NCBI RefSeq assembly: GCF_006346315.1
Contig: NZ_VDMR01000002.1
Location: forward strand, 434,001-498,000
DNA from: Nocardioides litoris
GTDB lineage: Bacteria; Actinomycetota; Actinomycetes; Propionibacteriales; Nocardioidaceae
DNA: 64,000 nucleotides
Reading direction: 5' to 3'
Shown piece after piece: positions 37,824 through 46,187 of this stretch; the stretch's first letter is position 1; each line of letters opens with the position of its first letter. The notes beneath the pieces are model-generated. The model made no database searches, was not told the DNA's origin, and saw nothing but the letters and a program-made list of their open reading frames with translations. The translations under genes and the position numbers were made by a program.

Positions 37824-38369
37824 TCACCCCCGGGGCGAGGTCAGCCGCACCAGGGCCGCGGTCAGCAGGTCGACGCGGTCGGCGGGCGGCCGGTCGTGGT
37901 CCTCGAGAGCGGCCAGGCACAGGGCGCGGACGGCCTGGGCGAGCCACGCCGTCGGCAGGTCGGTGGTGACCTCGCCCCGGGCGACGCGGCGGTCCAGGAA
38001 CGAGGTGATCGGCTCGTCGCCCACCGCCAGCCGCGCCAGGCGCTCCACCGACCCGATCTCCGTGGCCAGGGTCGCGGCGGCGTCGACCTGGGAGACGACG
38101 AGCTCGGCCAGCTGCCGCCAGGCCTCGGCCACGGGCGCCGCGTCCATCCGCGCCAGCAGCGGTTCGAGGAAGGTCGTGGCCAGCTCGCGCCCGACCTCGC
38201 CGAGCAGCGCCTGCGGCTCGGGGAAGTGCCGGTAGACCGTGGCCCGGGTGACGCCCGCGCGCCGGGCCAGCGCGCTGTAGCCGAGGTCGCCGCCCTCGAG
38301 CACGGTGGCCGCGGCGGCGTCGAGGATCGCGCGCCGGCTGCGCCGGCCGTCGGCGCGCAGGCTGTCCAC
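37824..38369 (-). CDS. TetR family transcriptional regulator
   Basis: A 181-residue repressor. The N-terminal helix-turn-helix is RRAILDAAAATVLEGGDLGYSALARRAGVTRATVYRHFPEPQALL; the C-terminal ligand domain is alpha-helical. The GTG at 38369 gives the normal family length. It is divergent from the GMC oxidoreductase, and an imperfect 28-nt dyad lies in the 82-nt spacer, so it probably represses that gene and itself. Confidence 0.9.
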   Translation of the reverse strand: MDSLRADGRRSRRAILDAAAATVLEGGDLGYSALARRAGVTRATVYRHFPEPQALLGEVGRELATTFLEPLLARMDAAPVAEAWRQLAELVVSQVDAAATLATEIGSVERLARLAVGDEPITSFLDRRVARGEVTTDLPTAWLAQAVRALCLAALEDHDRPPADRVDLLTAALVRLTSPRG

Positions 38370-38388
38370 CCCGTGATCGTAGGCGTGA

Positions 38389-38416
38389 CGCAACTGAGAC
38401 ACCTGTATAGGTTGCG
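38389..38416. promoter_or_regulatory. TetR-type operator
   Basis: CGCAACTGAGACA (38389-38401) and TGTATAGGTTGCG (38404-38416) form an imperfect dyad with CGCAAC/GTTGCG outer arms. TATAGG inside resembles a -10 element for the GMC gene. Placement between divergent regulator and target is typical. Confidence 0.6.
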
Positions 38417-38451
38417 GTGGACAGTCGTCCACCGAGACCTCGGGAGTCCTC

Positions 38452-40026
38452 GTGCACGCCAGCCGTCGTACCGTCCTGCTCGCCGGAGCCGGCACCACCG
38501 CCGCACCGCTCGTCCCCGCCCACGCCGCGGTCCGCACCCGCCGCCTGCGTCGTCGCGTGGTGGTGGTCGGCTCGGGCTTCGGGGGAGCCGTCACCGCGCT
38601 GCGCCTGACCCGGGCCGGCGTCCCGGTGACCGTCCTCGAGCAGGGCCGCCGGTGGCCGACGGGGCCCAACGCGCGCACCTTCCCGACGGTCAGCAGCATC
38701 GACGAGCGGGTGCTGTTCTACGGCTCGGCGCCGCAGCTGTTCGGCCGGCCGGTCTCGCTGGCGCCGTACGCCGGGCTGTTCAACGCCACCACGAGCCCGA
38801 CCATGACCGTGATGACCGGCAACGGGTGGGGCGGCGGGTCGCTCACCTACCAGGGCATGAGCCTCGAGCCCGCCCGGGCCGTCTTCGAGGAGGAGTTCCC
38901 CGGGGGCGTCGACTGGGACGAGATGCACCGCGAGCACTACCCGACCGTGCGGCGGATGCTGCGCCTGCGCACCGCCCCCGACGCGCTCGTCGGCTCCGAC
39001 GGCTATCGGGTCACCCGGATCTTCCGCCGGCGCGCGCTGGAGGCGGGGTACGACGTCGACCGCATCCCCATGCCCATCGACTGGTCCTTCGCGCTGCGCG
39101 AGCTGCGGGGCGAGATGCGCCCGGCGTACACCAACGGTGACGGCGCGATCGGGGTCAACAACGGCGGCAAGCACTCCCTCGACAACACCTACCTCGAGCG
39201 GGCCGAGGCCACCGGCCGGCTCGAGGCCCGCACGCTGCACCGGGTGACCCGCGTGCGCCGCACGCGGCGGGGGGAGTGGCAGGTGGAGGTCGACCGCACC
39301 GACGTGCGCGGCACCACGCGGGAGAAGCTGGTCATCACCACGCCCACGCTCGTCATGGGCGCCGGCAGCGCCGCGACCACCCAGCTGCTGGTGCGCGCGG
39401 CCGCGCTCGGCGACGTGCCCGACCTGCCCGACGCGCTCGGCTCCGGCTGGGGCACCAACGCCGACCGGATCTACGCCTGGACCAGCCTCGACGAGCGGCT
39501 CGGGCCGGTGCAGGGCGGCCCGGTCGTCTTCGGCAGCAAGGAGTGGGACGACCCGCGTCGCGCCAACACCGTCATCCAGGCCTCGATCCCGCCCATCCTG
39601 GTCGCGGGCGCGCAGGTCGACCCCAACACCACCATGCTCGTGGGGTACGGCGTCAGCGACGCCCGCGGCCGGTGGGCCTACGACGGGCTCACCGACACCA
39701 CCCGGCTGCAGTGGGCGCCCGAGGCCGACCACGTCATCCAGACCGAGCGCATCGGCCCACGGGTACGCCGCATCGCCGGTCCCGCCTCCGTGCTGCTCGA
39801 CACCAACGCGGTCGTGCCGTCGACCTGGCACCCGATGGGCGGCGCCAACCTCGGCCGGGTCTGCGACCTGGCCGGGAGGGTCAAGGGCCAGCGGGGGCTC
39901 TACGTCCTCGACGGGGCGCTGCTGCCCGGCAGCGCGGCGGCCTGCAACCCCTCCATGACCATCGCCGCGCTCGCTGAACGCGCCCTGCGGCGCATCGTCC
40001 GGCACGACGTCGGTGCACACGTGTGA
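38452..40026 (+). CDS. GMC family oxidoreductase, cholesterol-oxidase-like
   Basis: A 524-residue exported flavoenzyme. A twin-arginine-like signal (ASRRTVLLAGAGTTAAPL) precedes the FAD-binding VVVVGSGFGGAVTALRLTRAG. It follows class I cholesterol oxidases in order: GNGWGGGSLTYQGM, NNGGKHSLDNTYL, MGAGSAATTQLLVRA, WHPMGGA (catalytic His) and NPSMTIAALAER (catalytic Asn). By eye, the Glu used for steroid isomerisation in cholesterol oxidase aligns with Ser in VIQASIPPI, so steroid oxidation without the same isomerase step, or another substrate, is possible. The GTG at 38452 follows GGGAG. Controlled probably by the divergent TetR. Confidence 0.88.
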   Translation: MHASRRTVLLAGAGTTAAPLVPAHAAVRTRRLRRRVVVVGSGFGGAVTALRLTRAGVPVTVLEQGRRWPTGPNARTFPTVSSIDERVLFYGSAPQLFGRPVSLAPYAGLFNATTSPTMTVMTGNGWGGGSLTYQGMSLEPARAVFEEEFPGGVDWDEMHREHYPTVRRMLRLRTAPDALVGSDGYRVTRIFRRRALEAGYDVDRIPMPIDWSFALRELRGEMRPAYTNGDGAIGVNNGGKHSLDNTYLERAEATGRLEARTLHRVTRVRRTRRGEWQVEVDRTDVRGTTREKLVITTPTLVMGAGSAATTQLLVRAAALGDVPDLPDALGSGWGTNADRIYAWTSLDERLGPVQGGPVVFGSKEWDDPRRANTVIQASIPPILVAGAQVDPNTTMLVGYGVSDARGRWAYDGLTDTTRLQWAPEADHVIQTERIGPRVRRIAGPASVLLDTNAVVPSTWHPMGGANLGRVCDLAGRVKGQRGLYVLDGALLPGSAAACNPSMTIAALAERALRRIVRHDVGAHV

Positions 40027-40074
40027 CCTGGATCCTCCTGTCGGCGGACACGGTGTCGCGCTAACCTCGCCGAC

Positions 40075-41298
40075 GTGACCGAGTCGCCCGCGCCGTCCTT
40101 CGACCTCACCCCCGACCACCGTGACCTGCAGGAGTGGCTGCACGGTTTCTCCGCCGACGTCATCCGCCCCGCCGCCGCGGAGTGGGACGAGAAGGAGGAG
40201 TTCCCCTGGGACGTCGTCGAGGAGGCGGCCAAGGCCGGCATCTACTCGATGGACTTCTTCGCCACCCAGGGCTTCGACCCCACCGGCCTCGGCATCCCGG
40301 TGTCGATGGAGGAGCTGTTCTGGGGTGACGCCGGCATCGGCCTGGCCATCGTCGGCACCGCGCTGGCCGCGGCCGGCGTGAGCAGCAACGGCACCCAGGA
40401 GCAGGTCCTGGAGTGGGTGCCGGCGATGTTCGGCTCGCCCGGCGACCTCAAGCTCGGCGCGTTCTGCTCCTCCGAGCCCGACGCCGGCTCCGACGTGGGC
40501 GCCATGCGCACCCGGGCGCGGTACGACGAGGCGACCGACGAGTGGGTCATCAACGGCACCAAGACCTGGGCCACCAACGGCGGCATCGCCGACGTCCACG
40601 TCGTCACCGCGGTCGTCGACCCCGACCTCAAGACCCGCGGCCAGGCCTCCTTCGTGGTCCCGCCGGGCACCAAGGGCCTCAGCCAGGGCCAGAAGTTCCA
40701 CAAGCACGGCATCCGGGCCAGCCACACCGCCGAGGTCGTGCTCGACAACGTCCGCGTGCCGGGCCGCTGCCTGCTCGGCGGCAAGGAGAAGCTCGACGCC
40801 CGCCTCGCCCGCGCCCGCGAGGGCGGCAGCGGCAAGGGCAACGCCTCGATGGCGACGTTCGAGCGCACCCGCCCCGCGGTCGGCGCGCAGGCCATCGGCA
40901 TCGCGCGGGCGGCGTACGAGGTGGCGCTCGACTACGCCAAGACCCGTGAGCAGTTCGGCAAGCCGATCATCGAGAACCAGGCCATCGCCTTCGCCCTGGC
41001 CGACATGAAGGTCAGCATCGACGCCTCCCGCCTGCTCGTGCACCGCGCGGCGTGGATGGCCGCGACGGGCAAGGAGTTCGGCGCGGCCGAGGGCTCGCAG
41101 TCCAAGCTGTTCGCCGGCGAGACCGCGATCAAGGTGACCGAGAAGGCCATGCAGATCCTCGGCGGCAACGGCTTCACGCGCGAGTACCCCGTCGAGCGCT
41201 GGTCGCGCGACGCGAAGATCTACACGATCTTCGAGGGCACCAGCGAGATCCAGCGGCTCGTCATCGCCCGCACGATCTCGGGCGCGCCCATCCGCTGA
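40075..41298 (+). CDS. Acyl-CoA dehydrogenase
   Basis: A 407-residue FAD enzyme oxidising acyl-CoA to enoyl-CoA. Signatures: GAFCSSEPDAGSDVGAM and WVINGTKTWATNGGIADV in the middle domain, RPAVGAQAIGIARAAYEVALDYAKTREQFGKPI in the C-terminal domain, and ILGGNGFTREYPVERWSRDAKIYTIFEGTSEIQ, where the Glu of FEGTSE is the catalytic base. GTG start. It lies 48 nt after the GMC gene on the same strand; a shared role in lipid or sterol breakdown is possible but unproven. Confidence 0.95.
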   Translation: MTESPAPSFDLTPDHRDLQEWLHGFSADVIRPAAAEWDEKEEFPWDVVEEAAKAGIYSMDFFATQGFDPTGLGIPVSMEELFWGDAGIGLAIVGTALAAAGVSSNGTQEQVLEWVPAMFGSPGDLKLGAFCSSEPDAGSDVGAMRTRARYDEATDEWVINGTKTWATNGGIADVHVVTAVVDPDLKTRGQASFVVPPGTKGLSQGQKFHKHGIRASHTAEVVLDNVRVPGRCLLGGKEKLDARLARAREGGSGKGNASMATFERTRPAVGAQAIGIARAAYEVALDYAKTREQFGKPIIENQAIAFALADMKVSIDASRLLVHRAAWMAATGKEFGAAEGSQSKLFAGETAIKVTEKAMQILGGNGFTREYPVERWSRDAKIYTIFEGTSEIQRLVIARTISGAPIR

Positions 41299-41302
41299 CG
41301 CC

Positions 41303-42157
41303 TCACCGGAGCCGCTCCAGCACCGCCCGCACCGGCGGCCAGGTCGCCCGCCCCCGGCGTACGACGGCGTGGGCCCGCAGCACGGGCGGGTCGGTGAGGG
41401 GCAGCACGCGCACGCCGGTGCGTGGTCGGCGGTCGGTCGGCAGCAGGGCGACGCCGAGCCCGGCGACCACGAGGTCGTCGACCAGGTCGAGGGAGTCGAC
41501 CCGGTGCACGACGCGGGGCGCGAAGCCCGCGAGGGCGCCGAGGGTGCGCAGCACCCGCTCGTCGCCAGTGCCGCGCGAGTTGACGACGAACGGCCGGTCG
41601 GCGAAGTCGGCCAGCCGTGAGCCGCGATCGGCGTCGGGCACCCCGAGCCCCCAGGCCACCTGCCACAGCGCGGTGGCCTCCAGGTCGGGGCTCCAGTCGT
41701 GCGGGGCCAGGTCGTAGTCGTAGGCCAGGGCCAGGTCGAGGTCGTCGCGGTGGAGGGCCTCGAGGGCCTCCTGCGGCTCGAGCTCGAGGACGCGCACCTC
41801 GACCGCGGGGTGCTCCGCCGCGAGCCGCTCCACCGCGGGCAGCAGCGACCGGCGCACGGCGGTGGCGAACCCGGCGACGCGGACGACGCCGCTCGGCCGG
41901 GCGGCGGGGTCGAGGTCGGCCCGCGCGGCCTCGATCGCGGCGATGACGTGCACGGCGTGCTCGGCCAGCCTGGTGCCGGCCGGGGTGAGCCGCACCCGTC
42001 GGCCCTCGGGCTCGACCAGCGCGCACCCCACCTCGGCGGCCAGGGCCGCGATCCCCTGCGAGACCGTCGAGGTCGTGGTGCCGAGCTCCTCGGCCACCTC
42101 GCGCATCGACCCGAGGCGGGACAGCTCGAGGAGCAACCGGAGCCGGCGCACGTCCAC
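41303..42157 (-). CDS. LysR family transcriptional regulator
   Basis: A 284-residue regulator with the N-terminal winged helix VRRLRLLLELSRLGSMREVAEELGTTTSTVSQGIAALAAEVGCALVE and a periplasmic-binding-type effector domain (VVRVAGFATAVRRSLLPAVERLA onwards). It is divergent from an EamA transporter, its likely target, and converges on the acyl-CoA dehydrogenase with 4 nt between stops. Confidence 0.92.
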   Translation of the reverse strand: MDVRRLRLLLELSRLGSMREVAEELGTTTSTVSQGIAALAAEVGCALVEPEGRRVRLTPAGTRLAEHAVHVIAAIEAARADLDPAARPSGVVRVAGFATAVRRSLLPAVERLAAEHPAVEVRVLELEPQEALEALHRDDLDLALAYDYDLAPHDWSPDLEATALWQVAWGLGVPDADRGSRLADFADRPFVVNSRGTGDERVLRTLGALAGFAPRVVHRVDSLDLVDDLVVAGLGVALLPTDRRPRTGVRVLPLTDPPVLRAHAVVRRGRATWPPVRAVLERLR

Positions 42158-42188
42158 GCGGCGATTGTCCGCAGAACGCGAACGGTGT

Positions 42189-42209
42189 GTCCACTCCCGT
42201 CACGTGGAC
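42189..42209. promoter_or_regulatory. Candidate LysR operator before eamA
   Basis: GTCCAC (42189-42194) and GTGGAC (42204-42209) form a dyad with a 9-nt spacer in the 83-nt region between the divergent lysR and eamA genes. This is the expected place for LysR binding; the arms are short. Confidence 0.35.
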
Positions 42210-42240
42210 GCGGACGGTCGGGTCACGGTCCACTGCTCTG

Positions 42241-43107
42241 GTGACCCCACCGACCGCTCACCGCGGCGCCACCCTGGCCGTCGCCTCCATGACGTGCGTC
42301 CAGCTCGGGCTGGCCGCCTCGATCGGGCTCATGGACCACCTCGGTGCCGCCGGCACCGCGTGGCTGCGCCTGACCTGGGCTGCACTGCTCATCCTGGTCG
42401 TGGTCCGGCCGCGGCCCGGCCGCTTCGACCGGGACACGCTGCGCGCCGGCGCGCTGCTGGGCGTGGTGACGGCCGGGGTGACGCTGTGCTTCATGGAGGC
42501 CGTCGCGCGCATCCCGCTGGGGACCGCGAGTGCGCTCGAGTTCACCGGACCGCTCGCCGTCGCGGTCGCCCGCAGCCGAGGGCCGGCCCGCGCCTGGGCC
42601 GCCCTCGCGGCGGTCGGGGTGGTGCTGCTCACCGAGCCGTGGGCGGGCAGCACCGATCCGGTCGGCGTGGCCTTCGCCCTCGCGGCCGCGGCCTGCTGGG
42701 GCGGCTACATCCTGCTCACCCAACGCGTCGGCGACGGCGCCGACGGCATCGCCGGCCTGGCCGTGTCGCTGCCGGTGGCCGCCGTCGTCGCCTCGGTGGT
42801 GGCCGGCCCCGCGACCGTCGGTCGTCTCGACCCGGAGGTGCTGCTGCTCGGCCTGGGCCTGGCCGTGCTGCTGCCGCTGGTGCCCTTCGCCCTGGAGATG
42901 CTCGCCCTGCGGCAGCTGGAGGCCGCCGCCTTCGGCACGTTGATGGCCCTGGAGCCGGCGATCGCGCTCACCATCGGGCTCCTCGTCCTGGGCCAGCAGC
43001 CGGGCCTGCTCCCGGCCGTGGGCGTGGTGGCCGTGGTCCTCGCCGGCGTCGGCGCCGCCCGCACCGGCCGGCGCACGCCGGCCCCCGTGGCCGCGGCCCT
43101 CCCGTGA
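42241..43107 (+). CDS. EamA/RhtA family transporter
   Basis: A 288-residue permease with ten membrane helices in two EamA repeats. The second repeat starts near VGVAFALAAAACWGGYILLTQRVG and contains FGTLMALEPAIALTIGLLVLGQ, typical of RhtA-like amino-acid exporters. GTG at 42241 is preferred because an upstream in-frame GTG at 42187 overlaps the candidate operator. The divergent LysR gene probably controls it. Confidence 0.9.
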   Translation: MTPPTAHRGATLAVASMTCVQLGLAASIGLMDHLGAAGTAWLRLTWAALLILVVVRPRPGRFDRDTLRAGALLGVVTAGVTLCFMEAVARIPLGTASALEFTGPLAVAVARSRGPARAWAALAAVGVVLLTEPWAGSTDPVGVAFALAAAACWGGYILLTQRVGDGADGIAGLAVSLPVAAVVASVVAGPATVGRLDPEVLLLGLGLAVLLPLVPFALEMLALRQLEAAAFGTLMALEPAIALTIGLLVLGQQPGLLPAVGVVAVVLAGVGAARTGRRTPAPVAAALP

Positions 43108-43174
43108 CGTCGCCGGCGGCCTGACGCCCACCCGGGTGGTCCCCGGTCTCGGCCGGCCCTGCTGACCTGGGCCG

Positions 43175-43828
43175 ATGAAGGTGTACGCCGACTCGGGCCC
43201 GCGTTTCGTCGTCCAGCTCGCCGCCGACTTCGCGGTGGTGTGCTGGCTGGTGCTGTGGGTGTGGCTCGGGACGGTGGTCCACGACGGCATCGAGGTGCTC
43301 GCCGACCCGGGTGAGCGCATCTCGGCCGCCGCCGAGGACCTGTCCGGGTCGCTGGCCGACGCGGGGGGCGTGCTCGACGGCACCCCGGTCGTCGGCGACG
43401 AGGTGTCCGCACCGTTCGACAAGGCCGCCGAGGCGTCGAGCGCGATGGGCGACGCCGGCGACTCGACCGCCGAGGCGGTGCGGCGGCTCGCCTTCTGGGC
43501 CGGTGTCGTCGTAGCGCTCCTGCCGATCCTCTACGTCCTGCGCCGCTACCTGCCCTGGCGGGTGCGGTTCCTGCTCGACGCCACCGCGGCCGACCGGGTC
43601 CTCGCGCGCGGGCCCGACGGCGGCGACCTCGAGCTGTTCGCCTGGCGCGCGGTCACCACCCTGCCGCTGCACCGCGTCGTGCGGGTGAGCGACGACCCGG
43701 TCGGCGCGATCCGCCGCGGCGACGCCGACGTCGTACGCCGGCTGGCCGAGCTCGAGCTGTCCCGGATCGGCGTGCGTCCCGGTGCGACCGATCGGCCCCC
43801 CGGCTCGTTGGTGGGGGGTGACGTGTGA
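43175..43828 (+). CDS. Hypothetical membrane protein
   Basis: A 217-residue protein with a membrane helix near the N-terminus (FAVVCWLVLWVWLGTVV), a periplasmic loop of about 75 residues with an amphipathic helix (ERISAAAEDLSGSLADAGG) and a second helix (LAFWAGVVVALLPILYVL), then a cytoplasmic tail including ELFAWRAVTTLPLHRVVRVSDDPVGAI. This looks like a conserved actinobacterial membrane protein; function unknown. Ends just before the sigma-factor relic. Confidence 0.8.
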   Translation: MKVYADSGPRFVVQLAADFAVVCWLVLWVWLGTVVHDGIEVLADPGERISAAAEDLSGSLADAGGVLDGTPVVGDEVSAPFDKAAEASSAMGDAGDSTAEAVRRLAFWAGVVVALLPILYVLRRYLPWRVRFLLDATAADRVLARGPDGGDLELFAWRAVTTLPLHRVVRVSDDPVGAIRRGDADVVRRLAELELSRIGVRPGATDRPPGSLVGGDV

Positions 43829-44118
43829 GGGGAACGGTCGGCGTCGTTCGTCGAGCTCGCCCAGTCGAGCCGGAGCCGGCTGCGGCGGACGGCGTACCTG
43901 CTGTGCGGTGACGGGGACCGGGCCTCCGACCTGGTGCAGGAGACCTGCATCCGGGTCTACGCCCAGTGCCCGACGGGTCGGCGTACGCGCTGTGGACGAC
44001 GACCGGCGGGATCGCCGACCCCGAGGACGACGAGGCCACCACCGACCAGCTCGTCGATTGGCTCGGCTGGCACCCCCGGGGTTTGGGGCCGGGCGGGGCG
44101 GTCAGGGTGGCGTCGTGA
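43829..44118 (+). pseudogene. Second sigma-factor relic joined to another gene's 3' end
   Basis: SFVELAQSSRSRLRRTAYLLCGDGDRASDLVQETCIRVYAQ is region 2 of a SigE-family sigma factor, but the frame has a stop (43826) directly upstream and no usable start. After RVYAQ the homology ends. Another frame then carries SAYALWTTTGGIADPEDDEATTDQLVDWLGW to a stop at 44118 that overlaps the next gene's GTG. Regions 3 and 4 are gone. It looks like a deletion joining two genes. Confidence 0.7.
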
Positions 44119-44543
44119 CCGACACCCCCGCTGCCTTCACCGACTCCAACCTCAAGCTCGCCGTCGTCCAGGTGCTGATGTACGACAAGGGGCTGATCCA
44201 GCCCGAGTTCGACGTGCACGACTTCGTGGCCCAGCACACCGACCGCGCGATCGACGTCGACGCCGAGGGCCACGCGCCGATCCCGGAGGTGCGGGCGTGG
44301 TTCGACGCGCTCGAGGTGCCGACCGCGCTGCTCGCCGAGGTCGACGAGATCTACATGGACGGCGGCAACGAGGTCTACCTGCAGGTCGCCCCCCGGTGGG
44401 ACGGCGAGGACGGCGCCTTCGACGTCGAGCGGTGGGACGACCTCGACCTGCTGCCCGCGCTGGAGTCCATCACCGTGATGGGCGGCGACGAGGAGGTCGT
44501 CGAGCAGCTGCGGGCCCGGGGGCTGGACGCCGACCTGCTCTGA
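44115..44543 (+). CDS. DUF6892-like protein
   Basis: A 142-residue acidic soluble protein. It opens FTDSNLKLAVVQVLMYDKGLIQPEFDVHDFV and continues IDVDAEGHAPIPEVRAWFDAL and VDEIYMDGGNEVYLQVAPRWDGEDGAFDV, which I associate with DUF6892, a family that often occurs in immunity or leucine-rich-repeat contexts; its function is unknown. The GTG start overlaps the stop of the truncated frame upstream, suggesting the original partner gene was lost by deletion. Confidence 0.72.
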   Translation: MTDTPAAFTDSNLKLAVVQVLMYDKGLIQPEFDVHDFVAQHTDRAIDVDAEGHAPIPEVRAWFDALEVPTALLAEVDEIYMDGGNEVYLQVAPRWDGEDGAFDVERWDDLDLLPALESITVMGGDEEVVEQLRARGLDADLL

Positions 44544-44559
44544 GCGCGAGCCTGCACGG

Positions 44560-45306
44560 GTGACCCGCGACCTCGTCGACACCGACCTCAGCGGCACCCG
44601 CTTCGTGCGCTGCGACCTCTCCGGGGCGGTCATGCGCGGGGTGCAGGTGACCGGCGCCGACGTCGACGCCCCCTGGCTGGTCAGGGATGGGGGGCCGTTC
44701 CTGGTCAACGGTGTCGACGTCACGGCCTTCGTCGACGCCGAGCTCGACCGCCGGTTCCCCGGCCGGGCGCTGCGCCACGCCACCGACCCCGCCGGCCTGC
44801 GCGAGGCCTGGGCCGCGGTCGAGGCGCAGTGGGCGGCCACGGTCGACCGGGCAGCGGGGCTGCCGGACGGGTCGGTCGACGTCCGGGTCGACGGGGAGTG
44901 GTCGTTCGCCGAGACGCTGCGCCACCTCGTGATGGCCACCGACACCTGGCTGCGGGGCGGGGTGCTCGAGGTCGAGCGGCCCTGGCACCCGTTCGGCGTG
45001 CCCAACGCCGAGTACGAGACCGACGGCCACGACATGTCGGTCTGGGCGACCGACCCGCCCACCTGGCCGCAGGTGCTCGAGGTGCGGGCCGAGCGCGTCG
45101 CGATGGTGCGCGACGTCGTGGCCGCGACCACCGAGGCGGACCTGGCCGCCCAGCGCCGCCACCCCTGGGCCGCACCGGACAGCGAGCACCGCGTGACCGT
45201 GCTCGCCTGCCTGCGCACCGTGCTCGAGGAGGAGTGGGAGCACCACCGGTACGCCGTGCGCGACCTCGCGGTGCTCGCGTCGCGCGGGCCGTCCGGTCCG
45301 GCGTGA
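44560..45306 (+). CDS. DinB family protein with N-terminal pentapeptide-like segment
   Basis: A 248-residue protein. The first 35 residues (DLVDTDLSGTRFVRCDLSGAVMRGVQV) follow a pentapeptide-repeat pattern. The rest is a DinB-like four-helix bundle: WSFAETLRHLVMATDTWLRGG carries the first His, and EEEWEHHRYAVRDL near the end carries the second and third. Metal-dependent transferase activity, possibly with mycothiol, is possible. GTG start 17 nt after the DUF6892 gene. A hairpin lies 65 nt downstream. Confidence 0.82.
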   Translation: MTRDLVDTDLSGTRFVRCDLSGAVMRGVQVTGADVDAPWLVRDGGPFLVNGVDVTAFVDAELDRRFPGRALRHATDPAGLREAWAAVEAQWAATVDRAAGLPDGSVDVRVDGEWSFAETLRHLVMATDTWLRGGVLEVERPWHPFGVPNAEYETDGHDMSVWATDPPTWPQVLEVRAERVAMVRDVVAATTEADLAAQRRHPWAAPDSEHRVTVLACLRTVLEEEWEHHRYAVRDLAVLASRGPSGPA

Positions 45307-45371
45307 GCCCGGGCCCGGTGGGGCCCGGCGGGGGGCGCTCCGGGGCACTCCCTCACCGCCGAGGCCACTCA

Positions 45372-45391
45372 CCCGCCCGAATGCGGGCGGG
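45372..45391. terminator. Hairpin after the DinB gene
   Basis: CCCGCCCG-aatg-CGGGCGGG, an 8-bp perfect stem with a 4-nt loop. A second smaller stem, ATGCCCC-cc-GGGGCAT, lies about 40-60 nt further. The 173-nt spacer (45307-45479) holds no other visible gene. Confidence 0.6.
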
Positions 45392-45479
45392 CAGGTCGAC
45401 CGGACGGTGAGTTGCATGCCCGTCCCGATGCCCCCCGGGGCATTGCGGGTACGCCGGGGTGTCGGTGGGCGTGGCTAGC

Positions 45480-46106
45480 GTGGCGCGGGTGGAGCAGGAC
45501 GCGTTGTTCTCCCTCGAGCCGGAGCGGCCGGCGGAGGGGCCGGTGGTCGTCGACGAGACGTTCGCGACGGCCGCGCGCACCTGGCTCGACGAGACGTCCT
45601 GGGTCGACCACGTGCCGGGGTGGCTCACCGGCGACCGGGTGCTGATGGCCGAGCTGCAGGAGCGTGACACGTGGGTCCAGCGGCGCCGCTGGATGTACAC
45701 CCGCGAGGTGGTCGAGCCGCGGCTGACCGCCGAGCACCCGGTGCTCGCGGAGGTGCCGTTCCCGGTGGTCCGCCACCTCGGAGCAGTGCTCTCGCGGCGC
45801 TACGACCGCCCCTACGCCCGGCTGTGGATCAACTGGTACCGCGACCACGACGACAGCACCGGGTGGCACGCCGACAAGCCGGCCGCGCGGGCGTCGGAGG
45901 CGGTCGTGCCGGTGCTGAGCCTGGGGGCGACCCGGCGGTTCCGGGTCCGGCCGGCCGCGGGCGGTCCGGCGACGACGTACGTCGTGCAGGGCGGCGACCT
46001 GGTCGTGATGGGCGGGCGCTGCCAGCGCGACTTCGTGCACGACGTGCCGAAGGAGCGCACGCCGACCGGCGCCCGGCTGAGCCTCAACTTCTCGGTCGCG
46101 CCGTAG
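45480..46106 (+). CDS. AlkB-like 2-oxoglutarate/Fe(II) oxygenase
   Basis: A 208-residue DNA-repair-type dioxygenase. The iron ligands are His and Asp of GWHADKP and the His in FVHDVPK; the 2-oxoglutarate-binding Arg residues are in ARLSLNF and the preceding strand; FRVRP is part of the core. AlkB enzymes reverse alkylation of bases by oxidative demethylation. Several in-frame GTGs exist between 45459 and 45489; 45480 is a compromise. A strong hairpin follows. Confidence 0.88.
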   Translation: MARVEQDALFSLEPERPAEGPVVVDETFATAARTWLDETSWVDHVPGWLTGDRVLMAELQERDTWVQRRRWMYTREVVEPRLTAEHPVLAEVPFPVVRHLGAVLSRRYDRPYARLWINWYRDHDDSTGWHADKPAARASEAVVPVLSLGATRRFRVRPAAGGPATTYVVQGGDLVVMGGRCQRDFVHDVPKERTPTGARLSLNFSVAP

Positions 46107-46112
46107 ACGGCA

Positions 46113-46144
46113 CCTGGCCGGCGCCCCGGGGGGCGCCGGCCAGG
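46113..46144. terminator. Strong bidirectional hairpin terminator
   Basis: CCTGGCCGGCGCC and GGCGCCGGCCAGG form a perfect 13-bp stem around CCGGGG, between the convergent alkB-like and carboxypeptidase genes. Confidence 0.8.
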
Positions 46145-46150
46145 CGGTCG

Positions 46151-46186
46151 AGCAGGTGGAGCAGGTGGAGCGGGTGGTGCAGGTCG
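46151..46186. repeat. Nine-nucleotide tandem repeat beside the carboxypeptidase end
   Basis: About four imperfect copies of GAGCAGGTG follow one another, just beyond the carboxypeptidase stop (46188). Probably slippage-derived and untranslated. Confidence 0.6.
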
Positions 46187-46187
46187 G

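Noticed and set aside
36667..41043. A minus-strand open frame of 1,458 codons
   Set aside because: It is antisense to padR-linked genes, the GMC oxidoreductase and the acyl-CoA dehydrogenase. Its translation is low-complexity Arg/Ala/Gly typical of high-GC shadow frames, with no domain.
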